Made by a program: the position numbers and the translations under genes. Below the pieces are notes generated by a model. The model was not told the DNA's origin. It made no database searches and saw only the letters and a list, made by a program, of their open reading frames with translations. 36,382 nucleotides of DNA. It comes from Candidatus Aminicenantota bacterium. GTDB lineage: Bacteria > Acidobacteriota > Aminicenantia > Aminicenantales > UBA4085. Below, in pieces: positions 15,967 to 24,381 of this stretch. Numbering within the stretch: position 1 is the stretch's first letter; each line of letters opens with the position of its first letter. Location of the stretch: assembly GCA_026393895.1 (NCBI GenBank), contig JAPKZG010000091.1, forward strand, positions 1 to 36,382, in the 5' to 3' direction.

Positions 15967-17387
15967 ATACGATTCTCATCGTCGATGACGAACGCTCGAT
16001 CGTGGAGTTGTTGAACGTCATTTTGAAGAAGGAAGGGTACGCGGTCATCACGAACCCCGGGACGCCCAGCATTTTCGAGGACATCGAACAGAAGGACTTC
16101 GACCTCCTGATCAGCGACATTAAAATGCCGCAGGTCGACGGGATGGAAATTCTCCGGCGCGTCAAGGAGGAAAAGCCCACGGTCCCGGTCATCATGATCA
16201 CGGCCTACGGCAGCGTCAAACAAGCCGTCGAAGCCTTGCGCCTGGGGGCCATGGATTACGTCATGAAGCCCTTCGACATCGAGGAGATCAAGGTCCTGGT
16301 GGCCAACGGCCTCGAGCATCGGCGGCTTCTCGAGGAAAACAAACTCCTCAAACAGACGTTCCGAGCGGAGACGAGCTTCGAAAACATGATCGGCAAAAGC
16401 CGTCCGATGCAGGAGATTTTCACCTTGATCGAGAAGGTGGCCTCCACCGATTCCACGGTCCTGATCACCGGGGAAAGCGGGACCGGAAAAGAGCTGGCCG
16501 CCCGGGCGATTCACGCCAAAAGCCGGCGGCGCGAACGGGCCTTCGTTTCGATCAATTGCGCCGCCCTGCCGGAGAATCTCCTGGAAAGCGAGCTCTTCGG
16601 GCATGTCAAGGGGTCTTTCACCGGGGCGGTCTCGGATAAAAAGGGAATGTTCGAAACGGCTCACGCCGGGACGATTTTCCTGGACGAGGTCGGGGAAACA
16701 TCGCCCTGGACTCAGGTCAAGCTCTTTCGCGTCCTCCAGGAGCGGACGATCCGCCGGGTCGGCGGCACGGAGGAAATCCCGGTGAACGTCCGGATCATCG
16801 CCGCGACGAACCTGAATCTCCGCAAGCGGATCGAGGAGGGAAAGTTCCGGGAGGAGCTTTTTTACCGCCTGAACGTCATCTCCGTCGACATGCCGGCCCT
16901 GCGTAAGAGGACGGAGGACATTCCCCTCCTGATCCAGCATTTTCTCAAGAAACACTGCGAACGGATGGGCCGGAAGGTCAAGCGGTTGACGCCCGAGGTC
17001 ATCGCCGCGCTGGTGAAATATTCCTGGCCGGGGAATGTCCGCGAGCTCGAAAACATCATCGAGCGCATGTGCGCCGTAGAGGAACGGGAAACGATCACCG
17101 CGGAGAGCCTTCCGCCGGATATCATCAACGTCGGAATGGTTCCGACGGGAGGAGCGCTTGCGCTTTTGCCGGGCTTCAATCTGGAAATGCATTTGGACCA
17201 GGTGGCCAAGGCCTATATTAAAGAGGCGGGATCAACGGCCGCGGGCAATATGCGCCGCATGGCCGAGCTTCTCGGCGTCAGTTATCGATCGCTTCGCTAT
17301 TTGATCAAGAAATATCAAATCAAACCGCCGCGCGGTTCCGAGTTAAGGGAGAACGAGAACGACCCCGTTTTGCCTCCCAGCGAGTAG
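15963..17387 (+). CDS. pilR: Sigma-54-dependent response regulator PilR
   Basis: 474 aa, started at GTG 15963, which overlaps the pilS stop. The receiver domain has DD at 8-9 and phospho-acceptor Asp52 (LLISDIKMPQ). The AAA+ domain has Walker A GESGTGKE, ELFGHVKGSFTGAVSD (the sigma-54 contact loop in the GSFTGA form known from PilR) and GTIFLDEVGE. A Fis-type helix-turn-helix closes it (NMRRMAELLGVSYRSLRYLIKKY). It should activate the two downstream pilin promoters, both of -24/-12 type. Candidate binding boxes are given as separate features. Confidence 0.93.
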   Translation: MNTILIVDDERSIVELLNVILKKEGYAVITNPGTPSIFEDIEQKDFDLLISDIKMPQVDGMEILRRVKEEKPTVPVIMITAYGSVKQAVEALRLGAMDYVMKPFDIEEIKVLVANGLEHRRLLEENKLLKQTFRAETSFENMIGKSRPMQEIFTLIEKVASTDSTVLITGESGTGKELAARAIHAKSRRRERAFVSINCAALPENLLESELFGHVKGSFTGAVSDKKGMFETAHAGTIFLDEVGETSPWTQVKLFRVLQERTIRRVGGTEEIPVNVRIIAATNLNLRKRIEEGKFREELFYRLNVISVDMPALRKRTEDIPLLIQHFLKKHCERMGRKVKRLTPEVIAALVKYSWPGNVRELENIIERMCAVEERETITAESLPPDIINVGMVPTGGALALLPGFNLEMHLDQVAKAYIKEAGSTAAGNMRRMAELLGVSYRSLRYLIKKYQIKPPRGSELRENENDPVLPPSE

Positions 17388-17388
17388 T

Positions 17389-17416
17389 GACAAATATTGC
17401 CTCCCGGACGACAAAA
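17389..17416 (+). promoter_or_regulatory. Candidate PilR binding boxes for the first pilin gene
   Basis: GACAAATA at 17389 and GACAAAA at 17410, respectively 108 and 87 nt ahead of the -24 GG. GACA is the complement of TGTC, the core reported for Pseudomonas PilR sites. The same words recur at nearly the same distances ahead of the second pilin gene. Confidence 0.5.
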
Positions 17417-17494
17417 AAGGTCCATTTTCCCGTTTTTTTCTCTCTGCTTTAATTATATATTATTTATTTAGTGATAGTTAAGATCTTTTTTTTC

Positions 17495-17511
17495 TTGGCA
17501 CACATTTTGCA
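17495..17511 (+). promoter_or_regulatory. Sigma-54 promoter of the first pilin gene
   Basis: TTGGCAC (17495-17501) and TTGCA (17507-17511) give GG and GC separated by exactly 10 nt, matching the consensus TGGCAC-N5-TTGC. A very AT-rich stretch lies just upstream (17440-17494). Transcription is expected near 17522, about 65 nt before the ATG. Confidence 0.88.
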
Positions 17512-17586
17512 GGTAATATCCCGCTGAACAAAATTCTCAATGAGCTCCGGCGGATCAAGCAAGCCGCCAGGAAGCAGGAGGTTCAA

Positions 17587-18111
17587 ATGCTTAAGAATCG
17601 TAAAGGGTTCACCCTGATCGAGCTGTTGATCGTCGTCGCGATCATCGGCATCCTGGCGGCCCTGCTCATCCCGAATGCGATGACGGCGCTCCAGAAAGCC
17701 AAAGTCCGCGGGACGCAGAAAGACATCAACTCGATCGCCACCGGAATTGCCGACTACATCACGGACAAGGCCATCCCGTTCGTCGCCAACGGCGCGATGG
17801 ACAACACCGTGAAGACGTCGCTTTCGCCCCTCTATCTTAAGGTTCTTCCTTCTACGGATCAGTGGGGGACCAATTTTATGATTTACACGGGCGCCAACGT
17901 CACGCAGTACGGCATCACCGGCCCGGCTTCGGATGATTTTCTGGTTGCCTCGTACGGCCGGGACAAAACCATCGAAAGTTGGACGTACAACTCGGCTACG
18001 CCCGACAACGGCTTGTATTCCATCAGCGCTACGGCCGACTTCAACAAGGATCTGATCAATTACAACGGCGCGTTTGTCCGCGGACCGCGGGCGGGCGCCA
18101 CCGGCTCGTAA
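17587..18111 (+). CDS. pilA: Prepilin-type major pilin, copy 1 (GspG-like C-terminus)
   Basis: 174 aa. The short basic leader MLKNRKG is cut before Phe in KGFTLIELLIVVAII, with Glu5 of the mature protein present; the hydrophobic N-terminal helix follows. The C-terminal part (SPLYLKVLPSTDQWG, then DDFLVASYGRDK and ATPDNGLYSIS) resembles the major pseudopilin GspG, where the D-WG and D/G-rich loops bind calcium. With PilB, PilT and PilC alongside I take it as the pilus subunit; a secretion pseudopilin is the alternative. Ribosome site AGGAGG, 5 nt spacing. About 87 percent identical to copy 2 (23 differences in 174 by hand count). Confidence 0.88.
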   Translation: MLKNRKGFTLIELLIVVAIIGILAALLIPNAMTALQKAKVRGTQKDINSIATGIADYITDKAIPFVANGAMDNTVKTSLSPLYLKVLPSTDQWGTNFMIYTGANVTQYGITGPASDDFLVASYGRDKTIESWTYNSATPDNGLYSISATADFNKDLINYNGAFVRGPRAGATGS

Positions 18112-18135
18112 TCTTTATCTCCTTGCGATTTGTGA

Positions 18136-18169
18136 AGCGGCGCGGGGATTCCCCGCGCTGCTTTTTTTT
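18136..18169 (+). terminator. Rho-independent terminator after the first pilin gene
   Basis: Stem AGCGGCGCGGGG / CCCCGCGCTGCT with loop ATT, followed by a run of eight T. The 5' arm is identical to that of the hairpin after the second pilin gene. Confidence 0.9.
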
Positions 18170-18266
18170 GGGGGCAAGCGAAACGCCTGTCCCATAATCG
18201 GCACCTCGCTTTTCACTGCCGATTGATCCTCGTTTCAAAAAACGCCCCAGGACGCCGGCAAAATGC

Positions 18267-18300
18267 GACAAATAATGGCATTGATGACAAAGATGGACAA
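18267..18300 (+). promoter_or_regulatory. Candidate PilR binding boxes for the second pilin gene
   Basis: GACAAATA at 18267, GACAAAG at 18286 and GACAA at 18296. The first lies 108 nt before the -24 GG, exactly as in copy 1; the second lies 89 nt before it. Confidence 0.5.
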
Positions 18301-18372
18301 GAAATAAAAGACATGAAATGGGCAGAATTCTTCTATTTGTATTAATATCATTAAGATACGAACTTGAGAAAA

Positions 18373-18389
18373 TTGGTACAAAAATTGCT
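18373..18389 (+). promoter_or_regulatory. Sigma-54 promoter of the second pilin gene
   Basis: TTGGTAC (18373-18379) and TTGCT (18385-18389), GG and GC again 10 nt apart. One change from consensus (GGTAC for GGCAC) suggests it is weaker than the promoter of copy 1. Confidence 0.8.
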
Positions 18390-18456
18390 AATATTGGAGA
18401 GAGTGAAAATTGAGGTTAAGGCGTTGCCATGATCCGCGGGTGAGTAGGAGGAAAGA

Positions 18457-18981
18457 ATGTTTAACAAAAAGAAAGGTTTCACTCTTATCGAGCTGCTGAT
18501 CGTCGTCGCGATCATCGGCATCCTGGCGGCGTTGCTCATCCCCAACGCGATGACGGCCCTTCAAAAGGCAAAAGTTCGCGGGACCCAGAAAGACATCAGC
18601 ACGATTGCCGTCGCTATCGCCGGTTATATCACGGATAAAACGGTTCCGCCTGTCGCCAATGGTGCGATCGACAATACCATGCGTACCGCGCTTTCACCGC
18701 TGTACCTCAAAGTTCTGCCGCATTCTGATCAGTGGGGAACGCCTTTCATGATTTATTCGGGAGCCAACGTCACGCAGTACGGCATAACCGGCCCGGCTTC
18801 GGATGATTTTCTGGTTGCCTCGTATGGCCGGGATAAGACCATCGAAAGTTGGACGTACAATTCAGCGACACCCGACAATGGCTTGTATTCCATCAGCGCA
18901 ACGGCCGACTTTAACAATGATCTGGTCAATTACAACGGCGCGTTCATCCGCGGTCCCCGCGCCGGGGCCACCGGATCATAA
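18457..18981 (+). CDS. Prepilin-type pilin, copy 2
   Basis: 174 aa, same layout as copy 1: leader MFNKKKG cut before FTLIEL, conserved helix, GspG-like C-terminal domain. Differences from copy 1 cluster in residues 48-101 (for example Phe65 to Pro, Asn96 to Pro). Residues 102-153 are identical, and the DNA is close there too, consistent with recent duplication or gene conversion. Ribosome site AGGAGG. It has its own sigma-54 promoter and terminator, so the two pilins can be expressed at different levels. It may be an alternative major subunit. Confidence 0.85.
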   Translation: MFNKKKGFTLIELLIVVAIIGILAALLIPNAMTALQKAKVRGTQKDISTIAVAIAGYITDKTVPPVANGAIDNTMRTALSPLYLKVLPHSDQWGTPFMIYSGANVTQYGITGPASDDFLVASYGRDKTIESWTYNSATPDNGLYSISATADFNNDLVNYNGAFIRGPRAGATGS

Positions 18982-19005
18982 CCGTCTCTTCCTCGCAATT
19001 AATGA

Positions 19006-19042
19006 AGCGGCGCGGGGGGGATCTTTATCCCCGCGCCGCTTT
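19006..19042 (+). terminator. Terminator-like hairpin after the second pilin gene
   Basis: A perfect 12-bp stem AGCGGCGCGGGG / CCCCGCGCCGCT with an 11-nt loop. Only two T directly follow, so termination may be weaker than after copy 1. Confidence 0.7.
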
Positions 19043-19127
19043 CACGGGTAAGGAGGCGGCCCTCGGGCGGCTTCCCCTCTTTTTAATAGCGGGGCCGGCC
19101 GTTTTTCTAAAGCGCCGTCGATTGGGG

Positions 19128-19133
19128 TATAAT
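19128..19133 (+). promoter_or_regulatory. -10 box of plsC, 7 nt from the start codon
   Basis: Consensus TATAAT is followed by CGGCGCC and then the ATG at 19141, so the mRNA should begin at the start codon. The -35 at 17 nt (TTCTAA) is poor. There is no Shine-Dalgarno. Confidence 0.5.
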
Positions 19134-19140
19134 CGGCGCC

Positions 19141-19842
19141 ATGATCGTCCGGACGGCGGTGCTTCTTCTGTTTTATAGCGCTCTTGTCCTCTGTTTGATT
19201 CCGCTGCTCTTCCTGGCCATGCCGTTCGGGATTCGGGAGCCTCTCGTCAATCTCGGGAAATGGGCAATGCGGGCGAGCCGGATTATTCTCGGACTTCGGG
19301 TGGACGTCGAGGGCCGGGATCAGGCTCCGGGCGCCGGTCCGTTCGTCTACATGTCCAATCATTTGAGTTTGCTGGACGGTCCCCTTCTTTATATGTTGAT
19401 TCGACGGCCCGTCCGGGTCATCCTGAAGTCTTCCATTTTCCGCCTCCCCGTCGTCGGTTTCGGCATGCGATATGTCGGCTTTGTTCCGGTCGACCGGCGC
19501 GGGACGAACGGCGGCCGGGCGGCCATCGCCCGGGCCGCGGTTATGATGAAAGAGAAAGGATATTCTTTTTTGGTGTTTCCGGAGGGGACGCGAAGCCGGA
19601 CCGGCGAACTTCAGGCCTTTCGGCGGGGGGGATTTTTCCTGGCCCGGACCGCGGACGCTCCGATCGTTCCGGTGTCGATCCGCGGGACTTTCAAGCTCAT
19701 GCCGAAGGGAAAAATAATCCCGCGGAAGGGGACGATCCGGGTTGTTTTCCATCCGCCGGTCTCCGCCCCCGAGTCGGGGACGGGGGATTTAGGAGCATGG
19801 GTGAACGCCGTCCGGGAGCGGATTTTATCCGTCCCGGATTGA
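19141..19842 (+). CDS. plsC: 1-acyl-sn-glycerol-3-phosphate acyltransferase
   Basis: 233 aa, normal for PlsC. An N-terminal membrane helix (residues 3-28) is followed by the acyltransferase motifs NHLSLLD (HX4D), VGFVPVDRRG, FPEGTRSRTGEL and IVPVSIRG. It acylates lysophosphatidate to phosphatidate at the inner membrane. The start codon has no ribosome site and lies 7 nt after a TATAAT. gmhA follows after 13 nt. Acylation of another lipid acceptor cannot be excluded. Confidence 0.9.
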   Translation: MIVRTAVLLLFYSALVLCLIPLLFLAMPFGIREPLVNLGKWAMRASRIILGLRVDVEGRDQAPGAGPFVYMSNHLSLLDGPLLYMLIRRPVRVILKSSIFRLPVVGFGMRYVGFVPVDRRGTNGGRAAIARAAVMMKEKGYSFLVFPEGTRSRTGELQAFRRGGFFLARTADAPIVPVSIRGTFKLMPKGKIIPRKGTIRVVFHPPVSAPESGTGDLGAWVNAVRERILSVPD

Positions 19843-19855
19843 AGGAGGAGGAAGC

Positions 19856-20422
19856 ATGGACCATCAACGCGTCGCGCAGGAATGGAGCCGGTTGCTCAAT
19901 GAGTTTTTCGCGACAAGGGAGGCCGTCTTTGAACGGGCGATTGAGGCCTGCGTCGGGGCCTTGAAAAACGGCCGGAAAATTCTCGCGTTCGGCAACGGAG
20001 GCAGTGCGGCCGAGGCCCAGCATTTCGTCGCCGAACTGGTCAACAAATTTTTAAAACCCCGGGCCGCCCTTCGGGCCGTGACCCTGTCGACGGATACCTC
20101 GGTCCTGACCTGCATCGGGAACGACGTTTCCTATAACGCCGTCTTCAGCCGCCAGATCGAGGCCCTCGGGGATTTAGGCGACATCGCCCTGGCCTTGACG
20201 ACGAGCGGCAACTCGCCCAACGTGCTGGAAGCCTTGAAAACGGCCAAGAAGCAGGGTCTGGTGACGATCGTTCTCACGGGTTGGAGCGGCGGTAAAAGCG
20301 CTCCCCTGGCCGATATCCTCCTGGATGTGCCCTCGCCGGAGACGCCCCGGATCCAGGAGATCCACCTTTACCTTCTGCACGTCCTGGCCGGAGAGATCGA
20401 AGAACGGATGTTCCCGGCGTAA
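19856..20422 (+). CDS. gmhA: Sedoheptulose 7-phosphate isomerase
   Basis: 188 aa SIS-domain protein. GNGGSAAEAQHFVAEL, LSTDTSVLTCIGNDVSYNAVFSRQ and TTSGNSPNVLEALK match GmhA, which makes D-glycero-D-manno-heptose 7-phosphate, the first step to the heptose of the lipopolysaccharide core. Ribosome site GGAGGAGG, 4 nt spacing, right after plsC, so the two are likely co-transcribed. DiaA-type SIS proteins are related, but the TLSTDTSVLT block favours GmhA. Confidence 0.88.
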   Translation: MDHQRVAQEWSRLLNEFFATREAVFERAIEACVGALKNGRKILAFGNGGSAAEAQHFVAELVNKFLKPRAALRAVTLSTDTSVLTCIGNDVSYNAVFSRQIEALGDLGDIALALTTSGNSPNVLEALKTAKKQGLVTIVLTGWSGGKSAPLADILLDVPSPETPRIQEIHLYLLHVLAGEIEERMFPA

Positions 20423-20495
20423 TTTATCCCGCGCTTTCGGGACGGGAAACAAGAAAACTTTCTTAGGCCGCCCGGCCCCGGCCGAAAACCCTGGG

Positions 20496-22826
20496 TCATT
20501 CGCCGATCGTTCCCTTGATCTTGTCGACTCCGGCCGCGCCGGCGTTGAACAAAAAGGTCCGGACGTTCGGAAGCAGGCGGCGGAAAAAGTCCTTTTCGAG
20601 TTCGATCCGCTCGTCAGTGGAAGCGAGAAAATAGGGGTTAAAAAACGGCTGCGGCCCCGCCGCGGCCGTTTTTTTGATCCCGGGAGTCTCACCCCGTTCA
20701 AGAACCCGAAGGGCGTCTTCCAGGCGCAGTTCCTCGATCGCCGGCGAAACCGAATCGTTCCGGAGGATGAAAATCCAGCGGAGATGCGTCCGGCGAATCG
20801 CCGAAGAAGGACCGAGCCACTCGGGATCGAGCAGAGCGTGGGCGTCCTTGGCGGCTTTGTAGCAGAACGGTCCTCCGCGGTCGAGCCGGCAGTCTTCCGT
20901 TCGGAGGCATTCGGCGTTCGGACAATCCTCTTTCCGGATGACGACGTTTTCGCATTTGCTCCGGTCAAAGAGAGGGGCCAGGCGTCCGAACAACTCGACC
21001 GTATTCGTCGGTAGGTAGGCCTTGCGTTCGATCGCGTCGGCCTGAACCGCTTTTCCCGCCGGCCGGACCAAAACCATGTCTCCGGCATGGAAACGGAAGC
21101 GGGGATCCCGGAGAAGACCGAAAAAGAGATCGGTTTTCTTGGTCCCCGCGGGGCCGATCAAAATCAACCCGCGTCCTTCCGCGTCCACCGACATCCCCCG
21201 GACAAGATGGGAACCGAAATGGCGACCGGCGACGTCTCCGGCCAATCCCAGGGCCAGGCTTCGAACCGGGCCGTAGGAATCGACGTTGACGACGACCCCC
21301 GTCTTCGTTTCGGTGTTATAGAAGGCGCGCGGCTCCCGGCCGACGATCCCGTCGACGGCGGTGAGGATGCCATGGGGTTCGATGCCGGCCTCGGCCGGCG
21401 CCGGCGTCCAGCTTTCCACCCACATCTCGTAGATGTGGCGGACGTTGGTCCGGAGGCGGATGATGACGCCGGCGATGTTGGCGGTCCATTCGAAGACGAC
21501 GTCGGAGGAAAGCCGGGCTTCGGCTTCGGCCACGAGGCCGTCCCGAAGATTGAGCGGCAGCCGGGCGTCCGTGGGGATCGAACCGCGCACCCGGGTGATG
21601 ACGTTGCTCAGGGCGATGCGTTTGGCCTGCTTGGCCGGCTTGAGCCGGGCCAGGGCCTGGGCGATCCGGTTGATCCCTTTCTCCAGGTTTTCCATGGACG
21701 TGGCATAGGACAGGCGCATGTGATCGTCGGCCCCGAAGGCGTCGCCGGGGACGACCGCGACATTCGCCTCCCGGAGGAGATAATAGGCCATCCCGTAGGA
21801 ATTGCGGATGGGCGTGCCGTTGAATTCCAGGTTGTAGAACGACCGGACGTTGGGGAAGAGATAAAACGCGCCCTGCGGCTCGAAACAGGATATCCCCGGA
21901 ATGGTCCGGATCTTCATCAAGGCGTAATTGCGCCGGCGTTCGAACTCGGCCCGCATCCGGGACACTTCCGCCTGGGAGCCGGCCAGGGCTTCGACGCTGG
22001 CCTGTTGGGAGATCGACGTCGGATGCGAAGTCGTGTGACTCTGGAGGCGGCTCATCGCGGCGATCAGCGGGGCCGGGCCGGCGGCGTATCCGATCCGCCA
22101 GCCGGTCATGGCGTAGGCCTTGGAGACGCCGTTGATCAAAACCGTTTTTTTCCGGATGTCGTCCCCCAGGGAGGGAAAGCTCTTGTATTTGAACCCGTCG
22201 TAGATGAGGCAGGAGTAAATTTCGTCGGAAACGACGAAGATGTCCTCGCCGCGGATGACTTCGGCCAGGGCCGCAAGCTGGGCTTCCGTGTAGGTCGCCC
22301 CCGTCGGGTTCGAGGGGGAATTGAGAAGCAGCGCCTTGGTTGCCGGGGTGATATGGGCCTTGAGTTCTTCGGGAGTCATGATGAACCCGTTTTCTTCCTT
22401 GGTCTGGACGAAAACGGGCTTCCCTTTGGCCAATTGAACGAGATGGGGATAAGACACCCAGTACGGGGCAGGAACGATGACTTCCTCGTCGTCGTTGATC
22501 AAGGCTTGGAAGGCGTGAAACAACGAACTTTTCGCCCCGCAATTGACGATGATCTCGTTGGGGGCGTAAGCGATTCCGTAATCCTCCTTCAATCGGCCGA
22601 TGATGGCCTTTTTTAGGGCGGGAGAACCATCGTTTTCCGTGTACTTGGTGTAATTATCCTGAATGGCCTTGATCCCGGCGGCCTTGATGGCGGCCGGGGT
22701 CGGAAAGTCGGGCTCGCCGAGGCTGAGGTCGACGACGTCGATGCCTTCGGCCTTCATGGCCTTGGCCTTGGCGTTGACCTTGAAGGTCGGCGAAGCGCCG
22801 ATGCGGTTGGCTTTATCGGAGATCAT
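20496..22826 (-). CDS. Class I aminotransferase fused to a C-terminal P-loop (HPr-kinase/PEPCK-like) domain
   Basis: 776 aa in one frame. Residues 1-395 are a complete aspartate aminotransferase of the Ib type: SLGEPDFPTP, NSPSNPTGATY, SDEIY, PLP Lys236 in GVSKAYAMTGWRIGYAAGP and Arg371 in HMRLSYA. Residues 405-776 are a second domain. It has a Walker A-like GPAGTKKT (558-565), then RFHAGDMVLVRPAG and ERKAYLPTNTVELFG, a Cys cluster (625, 635, 640, 646, 655) and an end in NVRTFLFNAGAAGVDKIKG. This resembles HPr-kinase/PEP-carboxykinase-type P-loop proteins, but I cannot name the family. Normal aminotransferases stop near residue 395. The fused domain may phosphorylate or sense a metabolite linked to the amino acid. 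It follows the flotillin gene by 30 nt. Confidence 0.85.
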   Translation of the reverse strand: MISDKANRIGASPTFKVNAKAKAMKAEGIDVVDLSLGEPDFPTPAAIKAAGIKAIQDNYTKYTENDGSPALKKAIIGRLKEDYGIAYAPNEIIVNCGAKSSLFHAFQALINDDEEVIVPAPYWVSYPHLVQLAKGKPVFVQTKEENGFIMTPEELKAHITPATKALLLNSPSNPTGATYTEAQLAALAEVIRGEDIFVVSDEIYSCLIYDGFKYKSFPSLGDDIRKKTVLINGVSKAYAMTGWRIGYAAGPAPLIAAMSRLQSHTTSHPTSISQQASVEALAGSQAEVSRMRAEFERRRNYALMKIRTIPGISCFEPQGAFYLFPNVRSFYNLEFNGTPIRNSYGMAYYLLREANVAVVPGDAFGADDHMRLSYATSMENLEKGINRIAQALARLKPAKQAKRIALSNVITRVRGSIPTDARLPLNLRDGLVAEAEARLSSDVVFEWTANIAGVIIRLRTNVRHIYEMWVESWTPAPAEAGIEPHGILTAVDGIVGREPRAFYNTETKTGVVVNVDSYGPVRSLALGLAGDVAGRHFGSHLVRGMSVDAEGRGLILIGPAGTKKTDLFFGLLRDPRFRFHAGDMVLVRPAGKAVQADAIERKAYLPTNTVELFGRLAPLFDRSKCENVVIRKEDCPNAECLRTEDCRLDRGGPFCYKAAKDAHALLDPEWLGPSSAIRRTHLRWIFILRNDSVSPAIEELRLEDALRVLERGETPGIKKTAAAGPQPFFNPYFLASTDERIELEKDFFRRLLPNVRTFLFNAGAAGVDKIKGTIGE

Positions 22827-22856
22827 GATGTCCCCTTTCCCGGGCGGTCATGGGGG

Positions 22857-24260
22857 CTATTTCTCGCTCTTTTTTTCGGGCGACAGCTTGTCCTTGAGGA
22901 ATTTTTTCAGGTCGGCCCCGGTCAACGATTGGAAGATGTCGGGCACCTGGGCCAGAATCTGGGCGGTCTGGGCCGAGATTTTGGACACGCCGAGATCCTT
23001 GTCGCTGTTGACGAGAACGATCTTGTCGATTTTCGAAAGAGGTTCCGCCACCCCTTTCACGACTTCCGGCAGGACTTTCATGTACATTTCGAGGATCGAG
23101 GCGTCCTGGTAGTGGCTCATCGCCTGGGCGCGTTTTGTCATGGCTTCCGCTTCCGCCGCGCCCTTTTCCTTGATGCGGCCGGCTTCGGCCCGGCCTTCGA
23201 GCCGGACGGCCTCGGCTTTGCCCCGGGCCTCGGCCTGAATGCGGAATTCCTCGGCCTCAGCCTCCGCCCGGATCTGGTACTTGCGGGCGTCGGCCGGTTT
23301 GAGGACGTTCGAGTCCAATTCCTTTTCCCGGCGTTGAATCTCGAGTTCCTCGATTTTGATGGCCTGTTCTTTTTCGACCATCCGGACCTTGCCTTCCTCC
23401 CGTTTCAACTCCTGGGACAGCCGGTGACGTTCGAGTTCATAGGAAAAATCGGCCTGGGCTTTTTTCTGGTTGACCCAGGTCAGGGACTCGGATTTCTTGG
23501 CCTCGTTTTCCCATTGGGCTTTGGCGATCTGGGCTTCGGCCTGAAGCCGGGCGACCTCGCCTTCCTTGCGGGCCTGGGACGATTTGATGAGCGCTTCCTT
23601 CTCCGTTTCGGCTTCGGACACGGCGGCGTCGCGTTTGGCCGCCGAGATCAGGGGCTTGGACAGGGCGTCGATAAAGCCCTGCGTGTCGCTGAATTCCTTG
23701 AGGGCGTAGGATAAAAGAACGAGCCCCATCTTTCCGAAATCTTCCCGCACGGCCTCTCCGACCCGGCGATTGAACTCGGCCCGGCCGCGGTAGATCTCCT
23801 CGACGGTCATCGTCCCGATGACTTCCCGCATTTTTCCTTCGAGGACGTTGACGGCCACGTCCCGGATCCCGTCCTTGCCCATGCCGAGGAACTGCTCGGC
23901 GGCCGTATGGATGGCCGCCTCCGAGGAGTCGATCTTCACTTGGGCCGCCGCGTCGGCCACGATGGGAACGCCGCCGTGGGTCAACACTTCGGGGGTGCGG
24001 ATCGAGATCGGAATGATGTCCATCGGCAGGATGTCGACTTTCTCCGTGAACGGCCGGACGAACGTCCCGCCGCCGATCCGGACCCGGAAGCCGACCTTTT
24101 TCGCCGTGCCGTCGGGGAGGGTGATGGTTCTTTTCCGGCCGGAAATGATCAGGGCTTCGTTCGGCCCGACTTTCCGGAATTGCCTGGAGAATAGAAAACC
24201 CAGGAGGACGATCAGGACGAGGGCGACTCCGGCCAAAATAAAAATAGTGACAAGACTCAT
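22857..24260 (-). CDS. Flotillin-family SPFH protein
   Basis: 467 aa. One N-terminal membrane helix (residues 4-24), an SPFH domain (about 28-200, starting VGPNEALIISG), then a long Glu/Ala/Lys-rich coiled-coil (about 210-390, with repeated AEAEAEE- and EARGKAEAVRLEGRAEAG-type stretches) and a helical tail. Length and layout match FloT/YuaG. Such proteins form membrane scaffolds and oligomerise through the coiled coil. The usual NfeD partner is not next to it; instead the aminotransferase fusion follows. Ribosome site GGGAGG, 5 nt spacing, and a good promoter is upstream. Confidence 0.9.
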   Translation of the reverse strand: MSLVTIFILAGVALVLIVLLGFLFSRQFRKVGPNEALIISGRKRTITLPDGTAKKVGFRVRIGGGTFVRPFTEKVDILPMDIIPISIRTPEVLTHGGVPIVADAAAQVKIDSSEAAIHTAAEQFLGMGKDGIRDVAVNVLEGKMREVIGTMTVEEIYRGRAEFNRRVGEAVREDFGKMGLVLLSYALKEFSDTQGFIDALSKPLISAAKRDAAVSEAETEKEALIKSSQARKEGEVARLQAEAQIAKAQWENEAKKSESLTWVNQKKAQADFSYELERHRLSQELKREEGKVRMVEKEQAIKIEELEIQRREKELDSNVLKPADARKYQIRAEAEAEEFRIQAEARGKAEAVRLEGRAEAGRIKEKGAAEAEAMTKRAQAMSHYQDASILEMYMKVLPEVVKGVAEPLSKIDKIVLVNSDKDLGVSKISAQTAQILAQVPDIFQSLTGADLKKFLKDKLSPEKKSEK

Positions 24261-24322
24261 GGCAACCTCCCTAAAAGATGTTTGCGACGGGAACCGAAGA
24301 TTCCATAACTGATTAAAAACGC

Positions 24323-24351
24323 ATGATATAAGGCACGTGGGCCGTTGTCAA
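24323..24351 (-). promoter_or_regulatory. Sigma-70 promoter of the flotillin-aminotransferase unit
   Basis: TTGACA (24351-24346), 17 nt, TATCAT (24328-24323) on the minus strand. The expected 5' leader is about 55 nt and carries a GGGAGG ribosome site, an ordinary arrangement unlike the leaderless genes elsewhere in the window. Confidence 0.75.
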
Positions 24352-24381
24352 GACCGGGGCCAAAGAGACAGCCGCCGATGT

